Below are positions 54,329 through 64,000 of a stretch of 64,000 bases of DNA, piece after piece (within the stretch, counting starts at the first letter, position 1; each line of letters begins with the position of its first letter). The stretch is from assembly GCA_003339415.1 (NCBI GenBank), contig PDHQ01000008.1, positions 310,001 through 374,000 of the forward strand, in the 5' to 3' direction. The notes beneath the pieces were generated by a model, which saw only the letters and a program-made list of their open reading frames with translations, had not been told where the DNA came from and searched no databases. This DNA comes from Ophiocordyceps camponoti-saundersi (nom. inval.). Taxonomy: Eukaryota; Ascomycota; Sordariomycetes; Hypocreales; Ophiocordycipitaceae. The translations under genes were made by a program, and so were the position numbers.

Positions 54329-57313
54329 GCCAGATCATAAGTTGAGGGCGTATTCTAACATTCTACTTGTTTTTACGTTTTCAAATGAAAGGCTGGTTGA
54401 TTTGCTCCATACCTCAGGTTATAGTAAAGCACAAACGATCAGAAGAACCAATGCATGTAAAAGGAGATATTCATTCCCTGCAAAAGTTCCATAAAGCACG
54501 AGGACGTTGAATCCTGCCCTTCAACGCGCAAACGCGTTGCAAAATGTAACAATACCAACTGTAAAGTCGACACACAAGGCGTGAGGGCCGTGGGCGCAGT
54601 CGGACTTGGCCCGTTTAGGTTATGAGCGGGGGGGGCAGCCGTAACGCTGACACTTGCCCCTAACTCTTTTAGAAGCGAAATATTGGTCGACGACTCTGTG
54701 GTTCCTCGCATTTGGCGCGTCGCAGAGAGCAAAGTTGACTTGGCCTGTGACTCTGCAGCCACATTGGTAGATTGTTAAAGAAAGGGTTCTGACGCACATG
54801 ATGATGGCGGGTTTTTGAAGAGTAATAATTATAGACTGTCAATTCGGGGGGAAAAAAGGCTTCATCTTCTCTCTACGATATTGCTTCGATGAGGGACAAG
54901 ACCGCAGAATTATATACACAGATTCTATGACTTCTTTCAGGCGCGTGAGATGCTGCTGCCTTGAGATTCTCCTTTTCATACAAGTCTCTACAAAGGCAAT
55001 AGTTGAACTGATCATGTCATGGATGAGCAAAGCCCCGTGAATCATGAGTCTTTGACATTCGATGAGTGAGAGTAAGGACATGTAGCCTTTCACTGTTCAA
55101 CAAGTTCAAGTTCTTTATGTACCCTTTCCCCCATCTAATTTTACATACACGCTTATGTATCTCTCTCGCAGATGGATTGAAAGAGACATGCGTATCTAGA
55201 CGTTCCCTGCCTTCATTCGTGTTGGACTTTTGAAGCGCGCTTGAAAGAAACTTGTGTCTGCTGACCCTTCGGCGGGCGGCCGCACGCGACCGACTGGGGG
55301 CCTTAAGCTAACAAGCCAATCACACTGACAGCCAGGTAGACTACTTCTGCCTGTTGATACCATCGAATACGGCGACGCGTCCCGGGCCAGACAGCGCTTT
55401 TCTATCATCAATCTTCATCTGGTTGCCGTAGCGGCCACGATCAGTGTCATGATAAGCATAAAGTATTAGCTCGTCAATTAGCAGCACTAGCTTGGTTCTT
55501 TAGAAGAGAAAAGTGGAACCCGTCTCGTCTCGTGTCTCGAGTGTACGAATAGGGCGGATCGGTCCGGCCGTGGGTCTGACCGGATAAAAGCGGGGCATGG
55601 GTCATCACGTGGGTCTCAATCATGGCCAGCAGCGTCTTCCCCTGCCGCCAGCGGCTACTGATCTCTCCCACCGTCTCGCCGTCATTTACTAGCGAAGGGG
55701 AAGAACAGAAGACGAAAGCATTCCGCAGATATTGCTCTTGCTTAATGAAAGTGGCAGTACAGGCTTATCACCGCCAACAGGTCAAAGGGAAATCGGCACA
55801 AGCGATGAAAAGTATTGGACTTCCGAGATTGGGATTCGTCTTTATAGATACTCAATAGCAGTGAGTACGCAATGATTGCAATGTTCGTCTTCCTGCGCTG
55901 CAACAATAGTGATTGTACCAGAGCCTCAAGAACTTGAATCATCGATGGCAGTACGTCTACAGATCCCCTGTAAAATAATTCACGAGAGACCGGCTGCACT
56001 CCTCAGCTCTTCAAGACGGTGTGATAGGATAACAAAGAAAAGGATAAGATAAAAGAAGAACAAGAAATAAATTCTCAGCGTTCGTTGCCCATTTCTCTGT
56101 ATAATCCCCCAGTGACCGTCATCTCCCCCCCCATCAGCCTCGTGCAGAAAAGAAGCCAGGGAATGGAGAAAAGAGCTGAAGACCAAGAAGATTTGTAGCA
56201 AAGAAAAATATAGAAAACAGATGAACGCTTCTCTGTCTCTCGGCCTGTGTAAGCGACAGGTTCGTGTAAGCGACGAAGACAAGCGACACTTCTTGTTGGG
56301 CAGCCACCTGGCAGGCACTCACGTGACCCAGCCAGCGGGCCCCTTCTTCTTCCCCCGTAGCTAGGCAGTCTGAGCTTAGCTTCTTCATCATCACACTCAC
56401 ATTCACTCATTGTGCTTGTTCGTTGCCTCATCATGGTGATGGTCTCTCTGTGAGAGCCATTATACTTCTCCAATCTTAGCGCATCCACGTCCTCAAACAC
56501 CACGCCGAATAACGCACCGCAAAGCAGCTCTATCGAGGAACTTGTCACCTCACATTCTCATGCCAGTCTTGCCGCTATTCGTCTGACAGGATGCCATACG
56601 TTTGCTCCTTGTTCAGGTCGCCTTCTAAAAGACTTCAGGAACTGCTTTCTCTCTTCTGAAGATGCGTGCCACAAGACTGATTATGCCTTCTAAGGAGCCT
56701 TCATGCCTTCCATTTCACGTCATCTCAGCAGCGCAATCCGTCCCAAACTCGGCCCCTGTCCCGTCTTGCAACCTGATGTGTGCATGTATGTATCATCATC
56801 CGCTCCTGTTCCTGCTAGCGTTTTCGCACGCCGTCACAGCGGGCTTGCGAGAAACCTCCTCTTCGCAGTCCGTCTGATCTTTTCTTCATTCAGTTGATGG
56901 ATAATCCTGGCCAACTATCTCGCAAAGGTCCTGCCCAGCCCTGTGATGCGTGTCATAAGCCCCCTAAAGCTCAGTCTTCACTGCGGAATCCTTGTTTTTT
57001 GAGCAGTCATGGTCGTACATCATTGCAACGCTATCCGCACAACAGCTTCTACAACAGCTCATACCCCTTCCAAAACCCAAGCAGCGCCAGAAATCGGGAA
57101 ATCTGATTCTCCTGGTGAACCATCACAGCATGTGACTTCGTCTCTGACAAGGACTACACGCAGGATAAGTTGAGCTGGCCGTAGACATCAGAGCCGCTGC
57201 CCCTACTTTCCAGTCTCTATAGCTGGCATATCTACCTAATCTTCCAACGCCAAGGCTCATCCATCGCACACAAAAAAAAAACACCAAGTCCTCCCTTCTC
57301 GCAATCTCATCCA
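54329..57313. other. 3-kb region without a convincing gene
   Basis: Several open frames of 60-160 codons exist on both strands, for example minus 56548-56075 and minus 54762-54439. None has a good ATG context, a motif or a consistent splice model. A small lineage-specific gene could be hidden here, but I cannot support one. Confidence 0.45.
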
Positions 57314-59269
57314 TCAGCTTTTCCGCCTCCGCAAAAGGCAATGCCGGCCCCATCTCCGTCGCAGCCGCTGCGGAACAAAGCCCAGATCAGGCATCCACAG
57401 TGCCCGAGCAAGCAGGTGCGTATTAGCCGCGTCGAGAAAGCGCTCACAGCGAATCGTCTCCCACGTCTCGGCGTCTGCGACGTAGTCTGGCTCGTCCGGC
57501 GATGGCTCCTCCGTCCGCTCCGGATACTGGGTGTCGACGAGGAGCGAGCAAGTCCTCAGCTCCGCATATTTGCTAATGTCTTCCACGTTACCGTCGTTGA
57601 GCCCGTTCGTCGGCATCCAGGTGCCGCCCCAGAAGCCGAAGCCTGTCCGAGCCTCGGCGAACTCTCCGGGGAGCAGCCCGCGGAAAGCAGAGCGTACAAA
57701 CTTGGCGTGCATGTCGCGCGGCAGGAAGTACGACGACGGGAAGCGATACCAGTCCTTGCCGAAGCACACGAGGTCTTCCGGTCCACCTACAGCACCGTCG
57801 CTCCACAGAGGCTCATAGATGCGCATGGGGGCGCTGTAGGCCGAGTAGACACCGTAGCTTCGCGCCAGTCCGAGGCACATGGATAGTAGCAGTACCAGCC
57901 CGGCGCCGAGAAGCTTCAGCCGCCCGGGAATCTTGCCTATTAGCGTTCCCGAGCCAGCGCGGCCCATGGAGGAGAGGAGCATGTGCAGGGATATCGACGC
58001 GTTGAGCGCCAGGAAGGGATACAACGGATACATGAACCTCTCTTCCTTGTGTGGCTGCGCCGTAAAGATGGCGAGCCACATGTAAAAGGGCGCGACGAAG
58101 ACGACAGTCCGCAGCCCAGACTGGAAGCCATGCCCCGACGCAGAAAATGCTTTCTGCAAGAGGAAGATGGGTAACGCCAATAAAGCCAGTGCAAACCAGA
58201 TGTTGAAGTTGAGAGCCAAATTTTTGAGGTAAAAGTGCCAAGGCTCAGTTCCATATAGTTCGGGCCCTCCGGTAGACGAAAAGATGTTGTACTTGATGAT
58301 ATTCCACGTCACAACCGTCATCTTTCGGTAGAAGAAGAGATTGACAAGGAAGTCGATGAACTTGAGTCGTGTGAGCAGAGCCTCAAAGTCGAAACGTCAC
58401 ACAGCGTGCGCTCACCAAAACGATCAAGCCAGCGACGCCACCGCGGAAAAGGCGAACCGCAGCCTCGAACGCAGCCTCGCCGCCGCTGAAGACGGCAAAC
58501 ACTACCTCTTCAACGACGAAAGGTGCGCAGAGAGCCGCTGAGAAAGGCCAACCAAGGATGCCAGCAACGGAAAACCAGAAGATGCCACGAGACGTCTTGA
58601 GACCGCCTATCCAGTTCATGAAGCACGCGGCCCCCAGCATGACCATGTACATGGCGAAGCTCGATGGCAGGAAAGCAGCGCTAGCGTGAAAGTTTCCAGG
58701 ACTCGAGACGGTGGCGATGAGGAAGAATATCGCGACGCGCGCGTTGAGCGAGGTGCAGATGGCCTTGAAGAAGACCGTCTGGCAGAGAGCGCAGATGAAG
58801 GCGAGGGTGAAGCGAACGAAGTAAAATTCGGAAACCTAGAGGACTTTAAGGTGAGCCAGCGTCACAGGATATGAAAGGCGGAGGAGGGACTCACCTTGGT
58901 AGATCGCGGCAGCAGGCGGCGTGCGCTGCCGACAACGGCGTGTAGGGCAACGTACAGCCAGCTGCGGATGGCGTAATCGGGAGAGTACTCCCACGTCTGT
59001 AGGCCATATCCACTGGAAAGGTAGTGTGCAGGCTCCCAGTAGTTGAAGGTCTCGTCGCAGTCCTGGATCGGCGCCCACGTGGCTGCCACGGCATTGGCAG
59101 CCAGGAAGAGGTAGAAGGCCGTGATGGGCTCGATGGGATACGGCCCGCGCCGCCTGCGGGGAGGGGGGAGAGATGGTCAGTAGAAAGCGATGTCAAGAGC
59201 CAGAGATTCGGCTCACTTCTTCTTCTTCGCATGGCTGGCTGTCGGATGCTCGAATTGTGTCGACGCCAT
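57314..59269 (-). CDS. ALG9: ALG9-type alpha-1,2-mannosyltransferase
   Basis: Four exons: 59269-59217, 59153-58895, 58835-58416 and 58360-57314, giving 592 aa. The last acceptor is set at CTCAAG so that LIVL joins FIDFLVNLFFYRK, avoiding a 34-nt intron. GT22 landmarks: lumenal loop CDETFNYWEP with the acidic catalytic motif, EYSPDYAIRSW, then many hydrophobic helices, GTEPWHFYLKNL, and HKEERFMYPLYP, the ALG9/PIG-B-type conserved block. The enzyme adds mannoses from dolichol-P-mannose to the lipid-linked oligosaccharide in the ER lumen during N-glycan assembly. Short basic end LLRRRKS. Confidence 0.93.
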
Positions 59270-59715
59270 TGTGCTTGACGTTGCCGGAAGTGTTGGGCGT
59301 ATCACCTGCGATGGTTTCAACCGCGGTTGGTTCGATTTCCTTATCAGTGTCTTATGTAATGTGTAGATGAGCTAAAAAAGCTTCTATTTTAAAGGAGCCA
59401 GCGGAGCGATAGCGAGGATGTAGGGTAGGATGGAAAGTGTTGGTGTAATCGGCACTAAGAGGTCGTTGCTATAACGGTCTAAGGAGTAAGGAATCACAGC
59501 AATTAGGGAGTAGAGCTTCACTCTCGCAATACTACGAATAAATGAGACCTACAAAGAGTGAATATATGTATACTGTTCAATTGAATGCTATGGCAATCTA
59601 ATGCTATGGCCATCTAGGTAGGAGTCTTTTTCCTGACTCGACTTCACATCCCTTACCAACGCACACGCCCTTTTTGCATCATGCCCTTGCCCTTGCTCAG
59701 AAGTCTCTGTAAAGA
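59270..59715. other. Intergenic region between ALG9 and the aminopeptidase gene
   Basis: About 450 bp, no gene. AT-rich, with an ATTGAATGCTATGGC-like short duplication near 59580-59610. Confidence 0.5.
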
Positions 59716-60912
59716 CTACTGGTATACATCAAACAGCACATCTGCAAAAGACTTCCTGCCTCTTCGTGTCTTCTCCGTCGTCATGTTCCGGTCAAAGTCG
59801 TAAAAGGCCAGTTCGTACAGAAAGCCCAGCGTCAAGCGAGCATGCTGAAGCATGTGATCGTAATCCAGGTGGTGGGTTACGTCGTGCTCAGTGTGAATAT
59901 AAGGATTCCTATTCTCCACTTCTGATTCTAAAGCAAAGGCAGCAGGGAAACCGTATCGTGCGGCCGAGGCGTGGTCTGAGCAGGGGTAACCGCATTTTGT
60001 CTCGACCCAGGGGATGGTGCAATACTGGCCGACGTAAAGGCAACATCTCATCAACATGCCAGAAAAGGGGTATCAAAGGGGAAACGGGGCGGGACAAACC
60101 TCTTCAATGACAGTCTTGACGAATTTGGTCAAGCCGGCATGGACAAAGTCAACAATGACGCCGATGCACTCGGGTTTGCCGGCATCAAGCGTCTTTTGGA
60201 TATAGCCAGTCATGTCCTGCTGCAGCACCGCCTTGACCTTTCGACCGTGCTTTCTGTATGCCTTGAAGATGGCAGCGCTGCCGCGGAGCCTAACCTCTTC
60301 GGCGCTATACCAGTGAAACTCGATTGTGTTGCGGGCTCTGCCCCGGTTGATGTCCTCATCGCGCAAGAGAGCCTGCATCGCTTCCCAGATCGTCACGACG
60401 CCGCTACCATCATCATCGGCGCCCGGTGCAGGCAGGAGCTGTGGCATGAGCTGGTTTATGGTGTCGATATGTGCGCTGACAATTACTGTGTTATTGGTCA
60501 GTCCAGGGATCCTGGCAATAATCGACTGCTGCTTCCACGGATGGGTGATGCCGTAGACAGACGCGCTGGACCGGGGAAACCAAGATGTGTTGATCATGTC
60601 GGAGACCTGGTTCAACAGCCAGTCGGACGCCCTACGGCCCATTGTCGAGTTGAAATAGCGGCTTGGAAAGCCGGACAGGTAATTGAGCCGGTGACGCATC
60701 CTGTCCGCGCTCATCGTGTCTGCCAAGGGACGAACCTTTGCTTGGTGGACGCAGGCAGTGGGATAAGATTCTGGGACCTTGGTGCCATAGTAAGTGTTGC
60801 GGTGGGTGTCGCGACGAGAACCGACGCTTTGATCCGTTGGCCTCAGAATCAGTAGAGATGAGGAGGTGGAAAGCAGAAAGGGAACGACAACAACGGCAAG
60901 CGAGAGTCTCAT
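59716..60912 (-). CDS. Secreted M28 zinc aminopeptidase (leucyl aminopeptidase type)
   Basis: Two exons, 60912-60100 and 60024-59716, with a 75-nt intron (GTTTGT donor) joining VIEE to YCTIPW; 373 aa. A signal peptide and a short propeptide-like segment are followed by the peptidase domain. Zinc and catalytic residues are visible: His in SAHIDT, Asp in PGADDDGSG, the Glu pair in [12 protein letters not shown], Asp in QQDMTGY, and His in HTEHD. A Cys pair in [13 protein letters not shown] forms the usual disulfide of fungal Lap1-type enzymes. It removes N-terminal residues from peptides outside the cell and could act downstream of endoproteases such as the subtilase 8 kb away. Confidence 0.92.
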
Positions 60913-63250
60913 GATGGCGAAAGGGATGATGGTGGAAGAGATGTGGCAAAAGAGATGATGTCGAAAGAGATGATGACGAAAGAGAATATAACGAAAGGTA
61001 TAATGACGAAAGAGATGACGGCGAGAGAGGTGAAGTGGACTGGAAGTCTTGGGAAGAATATAAACGATGTTGACAACTAATGGATGGGCTGCTTGGACAT
61101 GAACAGCCCCTAAACTAGCAGCACAGGACTGCTCTTGACCCCGTCGGTGCTTGCGTGTGAAGACACCGGTAGTTCAGGGACTTCTTTCCCCGCTGATTCT
61201 GCCAAGTCCGTCCTGTATGTATGTAGGTAGGTAGGTATGTACATGTAAGGAAAGAGGCATGTATAAGCCGAGACAAATAGGTAGGTAGGTAGGAAGGTAG
61301 GTTGGTTCCGTTGTCAAGCCAAGGTCCGCCTAGAAGAGAAGGAATCGTCCGTGGAGGATCCCAAACCTTCACGATAGGCAGGGCGAATCGGCGTTGGACA
61401 TTAACAATGGAAAGATGTTCTCGCGAACCTGTAGGTCTGGATAGGTGATATCCACCATGGTCTAGCAGATTAAGCCTCAGCAGAAGACATATTCGAGGAT
61501 AAATCAGCCGAGTCAATTATCGTCTTTCTATAGTCTATAAGTAGGCATGTATGTATATAGCTATAAGTCGGAAGAACTCCAAATAGAAACTGATATCGCC
61601 GTAGGGCTAGAAGGTTGCAGTAGAGGGAGATCTTGCACCGGCTACCCTTTATGGGCCGGCGGGCACTATAAGCCAACGGCAACGGGTAACCTAGTGCTGT
61701 GTATATCCCGGGATGGCGTAGATGCCGTGTATTTCTATGTATATGTGCCTGTATGTAGTAGTATGTATGTATGTACGTGTGTGTGTGTATGGCTGTATGC
61801 AGTGTTGACGCCAGGTGGCCGGACGTGGCGGCGGCGGGACTGTCTCTGATAATATAAACTGGGTTCCATCCGCTGTTCAGGTGACTGGGCTGGAGCCCTA
61901 GCGGGGGGCAGCCCGAGAGGGGGCAAAACGCCGAGGGTTCTCAGCGATTAGGTTAATGAGCTTTCTCGTTGTTTATTGGGCGTTGTAGTTAATCACGCAA
62001 CTCGTCTATAAGCAGTCAGTTATATATAGACCTACATACATACATACATACGTAGAGACGATCTCGCGTAACAAGGCGAAACATCGATCTACCTACACAT
62101 GGTATGTATGTTGTGTGTGTGCATAGCGTGACCTGAGATGACGGGATGCCGGTACAGGAAACAGTCGCCTGGTATTCGTCTATCTCTCTTCAAAGCATCA
62201 CCATCGACGTTGAAGACAGACCAACAGGTTAAACAATAGTTATTGCCAAAGGGTCATCTAGATACAGGAGCCAGACCCGGCCTTCTATGCTAAACTGACG
62301 TCTTTCTCTCTCATCAGCAGCTGCTAAAAGAGAGTTTCATCCCCACAAACCTCATCTTCCAAGCAAACTACAGAATGAACGCATCATACATCATATGGCC
62401 GCTTAACCTTATACATACATAGATCGGCAGACGTAACCTTTCCTCGACGCCATGCCGTCGTTCTCCTTTCCCCACACCCGAACACTCTAGTTTCATGGAC
62501 TTGGAAGTTCTCGAATCCGGGCTCGAGTCTTGGGAATACAAGCCTCAGTCGAGTTCGCCCTGAAATTAGAGTCCTGACTTTCCTCGAAAACCGGATCATC
62601 AGGCTCTCATTGCTGGATTCCCTTCCCATGCACAGGTCCCTCTCATACACACAACATGATGGGAAGTGAATCCTTCACAAATCGTGGCGCCCTTCCCTAA
62701 TGTCCTTATGATAGTGTCGATGGGACCAGCATGAGATGTTGGCCTGTATACTCGTTGGACCCCAGTCGACCGTCCGATTGACCTCTCGAACGAGCAAAAA
62801 GAGCCGGCGAAGAGAACCTCTGAGCACGAGACGGGCTGTTGGCAGGCTCAACTGCATCAGCCATCTGGTTCACCAGATCTAATTCGATTCGCAAGGGATC
62901 GTTTTGCATCGAGGTATACTGCGGGCCTTTTCGGATCGACCCGATGCTCTCCTGGCCACCTATTTCGCGGATCAGGCTGGATTGCTCTCTACGATGCTCG
63001 TGCATAAGCGGAGGAGGAAGATCCGGGCTCTCCGAAAACCACGTCACTGGATTCTCTCGCTCATGCTTAGACAGGTCCAGCTGCGCAGCCTGGTAATTGC
63101 CGCCGCCTAGTCTGATGGCCTCGATAGCCATGACATGGCACTTCGCGTCTTCCGATACTCGAGATAGAACTCTTTGCCCCTCTCGGCCTTACAAGCGACA
63201 ATCCCGAGTCAGGAATCTGCTATGATCTCATCGCATACTACAGACACCCG
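60913..63250. other. Intergenic region with many simple repeats
   Basis: A GATGA-type repeat run upstream of the aminopeptidase gene (60910-61020), AGGTAGGTAGG tracts at 61214-61225 and 61280-61300, ATGT and GTGT arrays at 61735-61790, and TACA arrays at 62034-62052. Short open frames on both strands have no family support. Confidence 0.55.
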
Positions 63251-64000
63251 TTGCTGGCCTCTTATCGAAGTCAAGGGTCTGACCCAGAGCAACTCGTTCC
63301 ATATGACAAGTTGAGACACTGGAGCCTCTCAAGGTCTTTCGTTATTCGGCACCTTTATGAATCGAGGGAGTTTATACATGTATGTACGGATACAGGGCCA
63401 AAGATCGTATTAGTACGAGTCACGCCTTTCCATCTACCTCTCAAGGTTAGCAGCAACCGCAGTCGCCACATTAAAGCCTGTGGGAAAGGATATGGAACCA
63501 GGATAGAAGTCCGGTCCTCTGGAGGAATACGTGCTCAATGTGAGCGGATACTGCGACGATACGATCATCGAAAGGGAGAACAAGATGCTGAAGCAAGATT
63601 GTGCTGGTCTTTTGGTAAGTAAAAATGGTGTCTTTTGCTTCTCCTTCTCGCTGCGTTTCCCCGTGGACTAGTTAGAAACCTCGCTCCACGAACCGGATTG
63701 AGGCTCTTGGCGAGCACTGATCGCCTATAACAAGTGGAGTGACAAGCCAGAGGAGATCTTGAAGAACTCTATCTGCAACTGCAAGCAGCAAAGCAAGGAT
63801 GAGAGACTGAGGCTACTTTACGCGGTCAATAGCGCAATTCGAATGTGCTTTCGTGCCAAATTGGCTCCCTTCTCATTTCATGAAGTCGATGACCGCCGAG
63901 ACATACGGACATGGTGGATGCTAAAGAGACACTCGGGCAAGGGGCTTGCGGGAAAAGATGGCCCGGTAGTGTGGCAGAACTGTTATCTCTTCTGGATAAT
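63251..64000 (+). CDS. Partial gene of unknown family, runs off the right edge
   Basis: An open segment (about 63251-63614) and a second (about 63703-64000) are joined by a likely intron at 63615-63702 with a GTAAGT donor. Both read as coding: the first has IVLVRVTPFHLPL, the second WWMLKRHSGKG and a VVWQNC ending that continues past the window. Between 63510 and 63614 a different frame (VLNVSGYCDDTIIE, KQDCAGLL) looks more protein-like than the frame that connects with the second segment. This suggests a frameshift, a mis-modelled intron or a pseudogene. No start or signal peptide could be fixed. I do not recognise the family. Confidence 0.4.

Noticed and set aside
56075..56548. 157-codon minus-strand frame
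   Set aside because: Starts at GTG, has no motif and contains several splice-like signals. Could be chance.

Overview
The window is about 64 kb of nuclear DNA from a filamentous ascomycete. Genes are split by short introns of 47-149 nt with GT-AG ends and CTAAC/CTGAC-type branch sites. House-keeping proteins match fungal families closely (DDB1, Rieske protein, TCP-1 alpha, prolyl-tRNA synthetase, GINS Psf2, NAF1, YVC1, ALG9). One inserted transposon has the CpA-to-TpA signature of repeat-induced point mutation. An enterotoxin-like toxin gene, a secreted subtilase and several orphan secreted proteins suggest an insect-associated Hypocreales fungus (Ophiocordyceps/Metarhizium-like). That placement is inference.

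Layout. 1-5.1 kb: 5'-partial enterotoxin-A-like toxin gene with ankyrin repeats. 5.2-10.1 kb: divergent type II membrane glycosyltransferases (GT25-like minus, GT31/fringe-like plus). 11.1-16.1 kb: five-exon O-methyltransferase, a single-pass membrane protein and a 550-aa protein of uncertain function. 16.5-28.3 kb: conserved core of DDB1, Rieske protein, TCP-1 alpha, prolyl-tRNA synthetase and a LYC1-like acetyltransferase. 28.47-31.39 kb: pogo/Tc1-type DNA transposon with perfect 81-bp terminal inverted repeats, a TA target duplication and a RIP-destroyed transposase. 31.8-32.8 kb: shortened Zn2Cys6 regulator gene. 34.1-45.7 kb: PSF2, a repeat-rich stretch, a cysteine-rich secreted protein with two repeats, NAF1 and YVC1. 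46.2-54.3 kb: secreted 656-aa protein that may be MACPF-like, a sequence gap flanked by homopolymers, a subtilisin-like protease and a small kinase. 57.3-60.9 kb: ALG9 and a secreted M28 aminopeptidase. The right edge cuts a gene of unknown family.

Exon models were built by hand from splice signals and checked for reading-phase continuity. About 24 protein genes or gene remnants are supported. No rRNA, tRNA or CRISPR was found. The genes do not form one pathway or cluster. Conserved cell-biology genes alternate with islands of fast-evolving, probably host-directed secreted proteins, and these islands also hold most of the minisatellites, the transposon and the broken genes. The best candidates for something undescribed are the composite toxin at the left edge, the two-repeat cysteine protein at 36.6 kb and the secreted protein at 46.2-48.5 kb.
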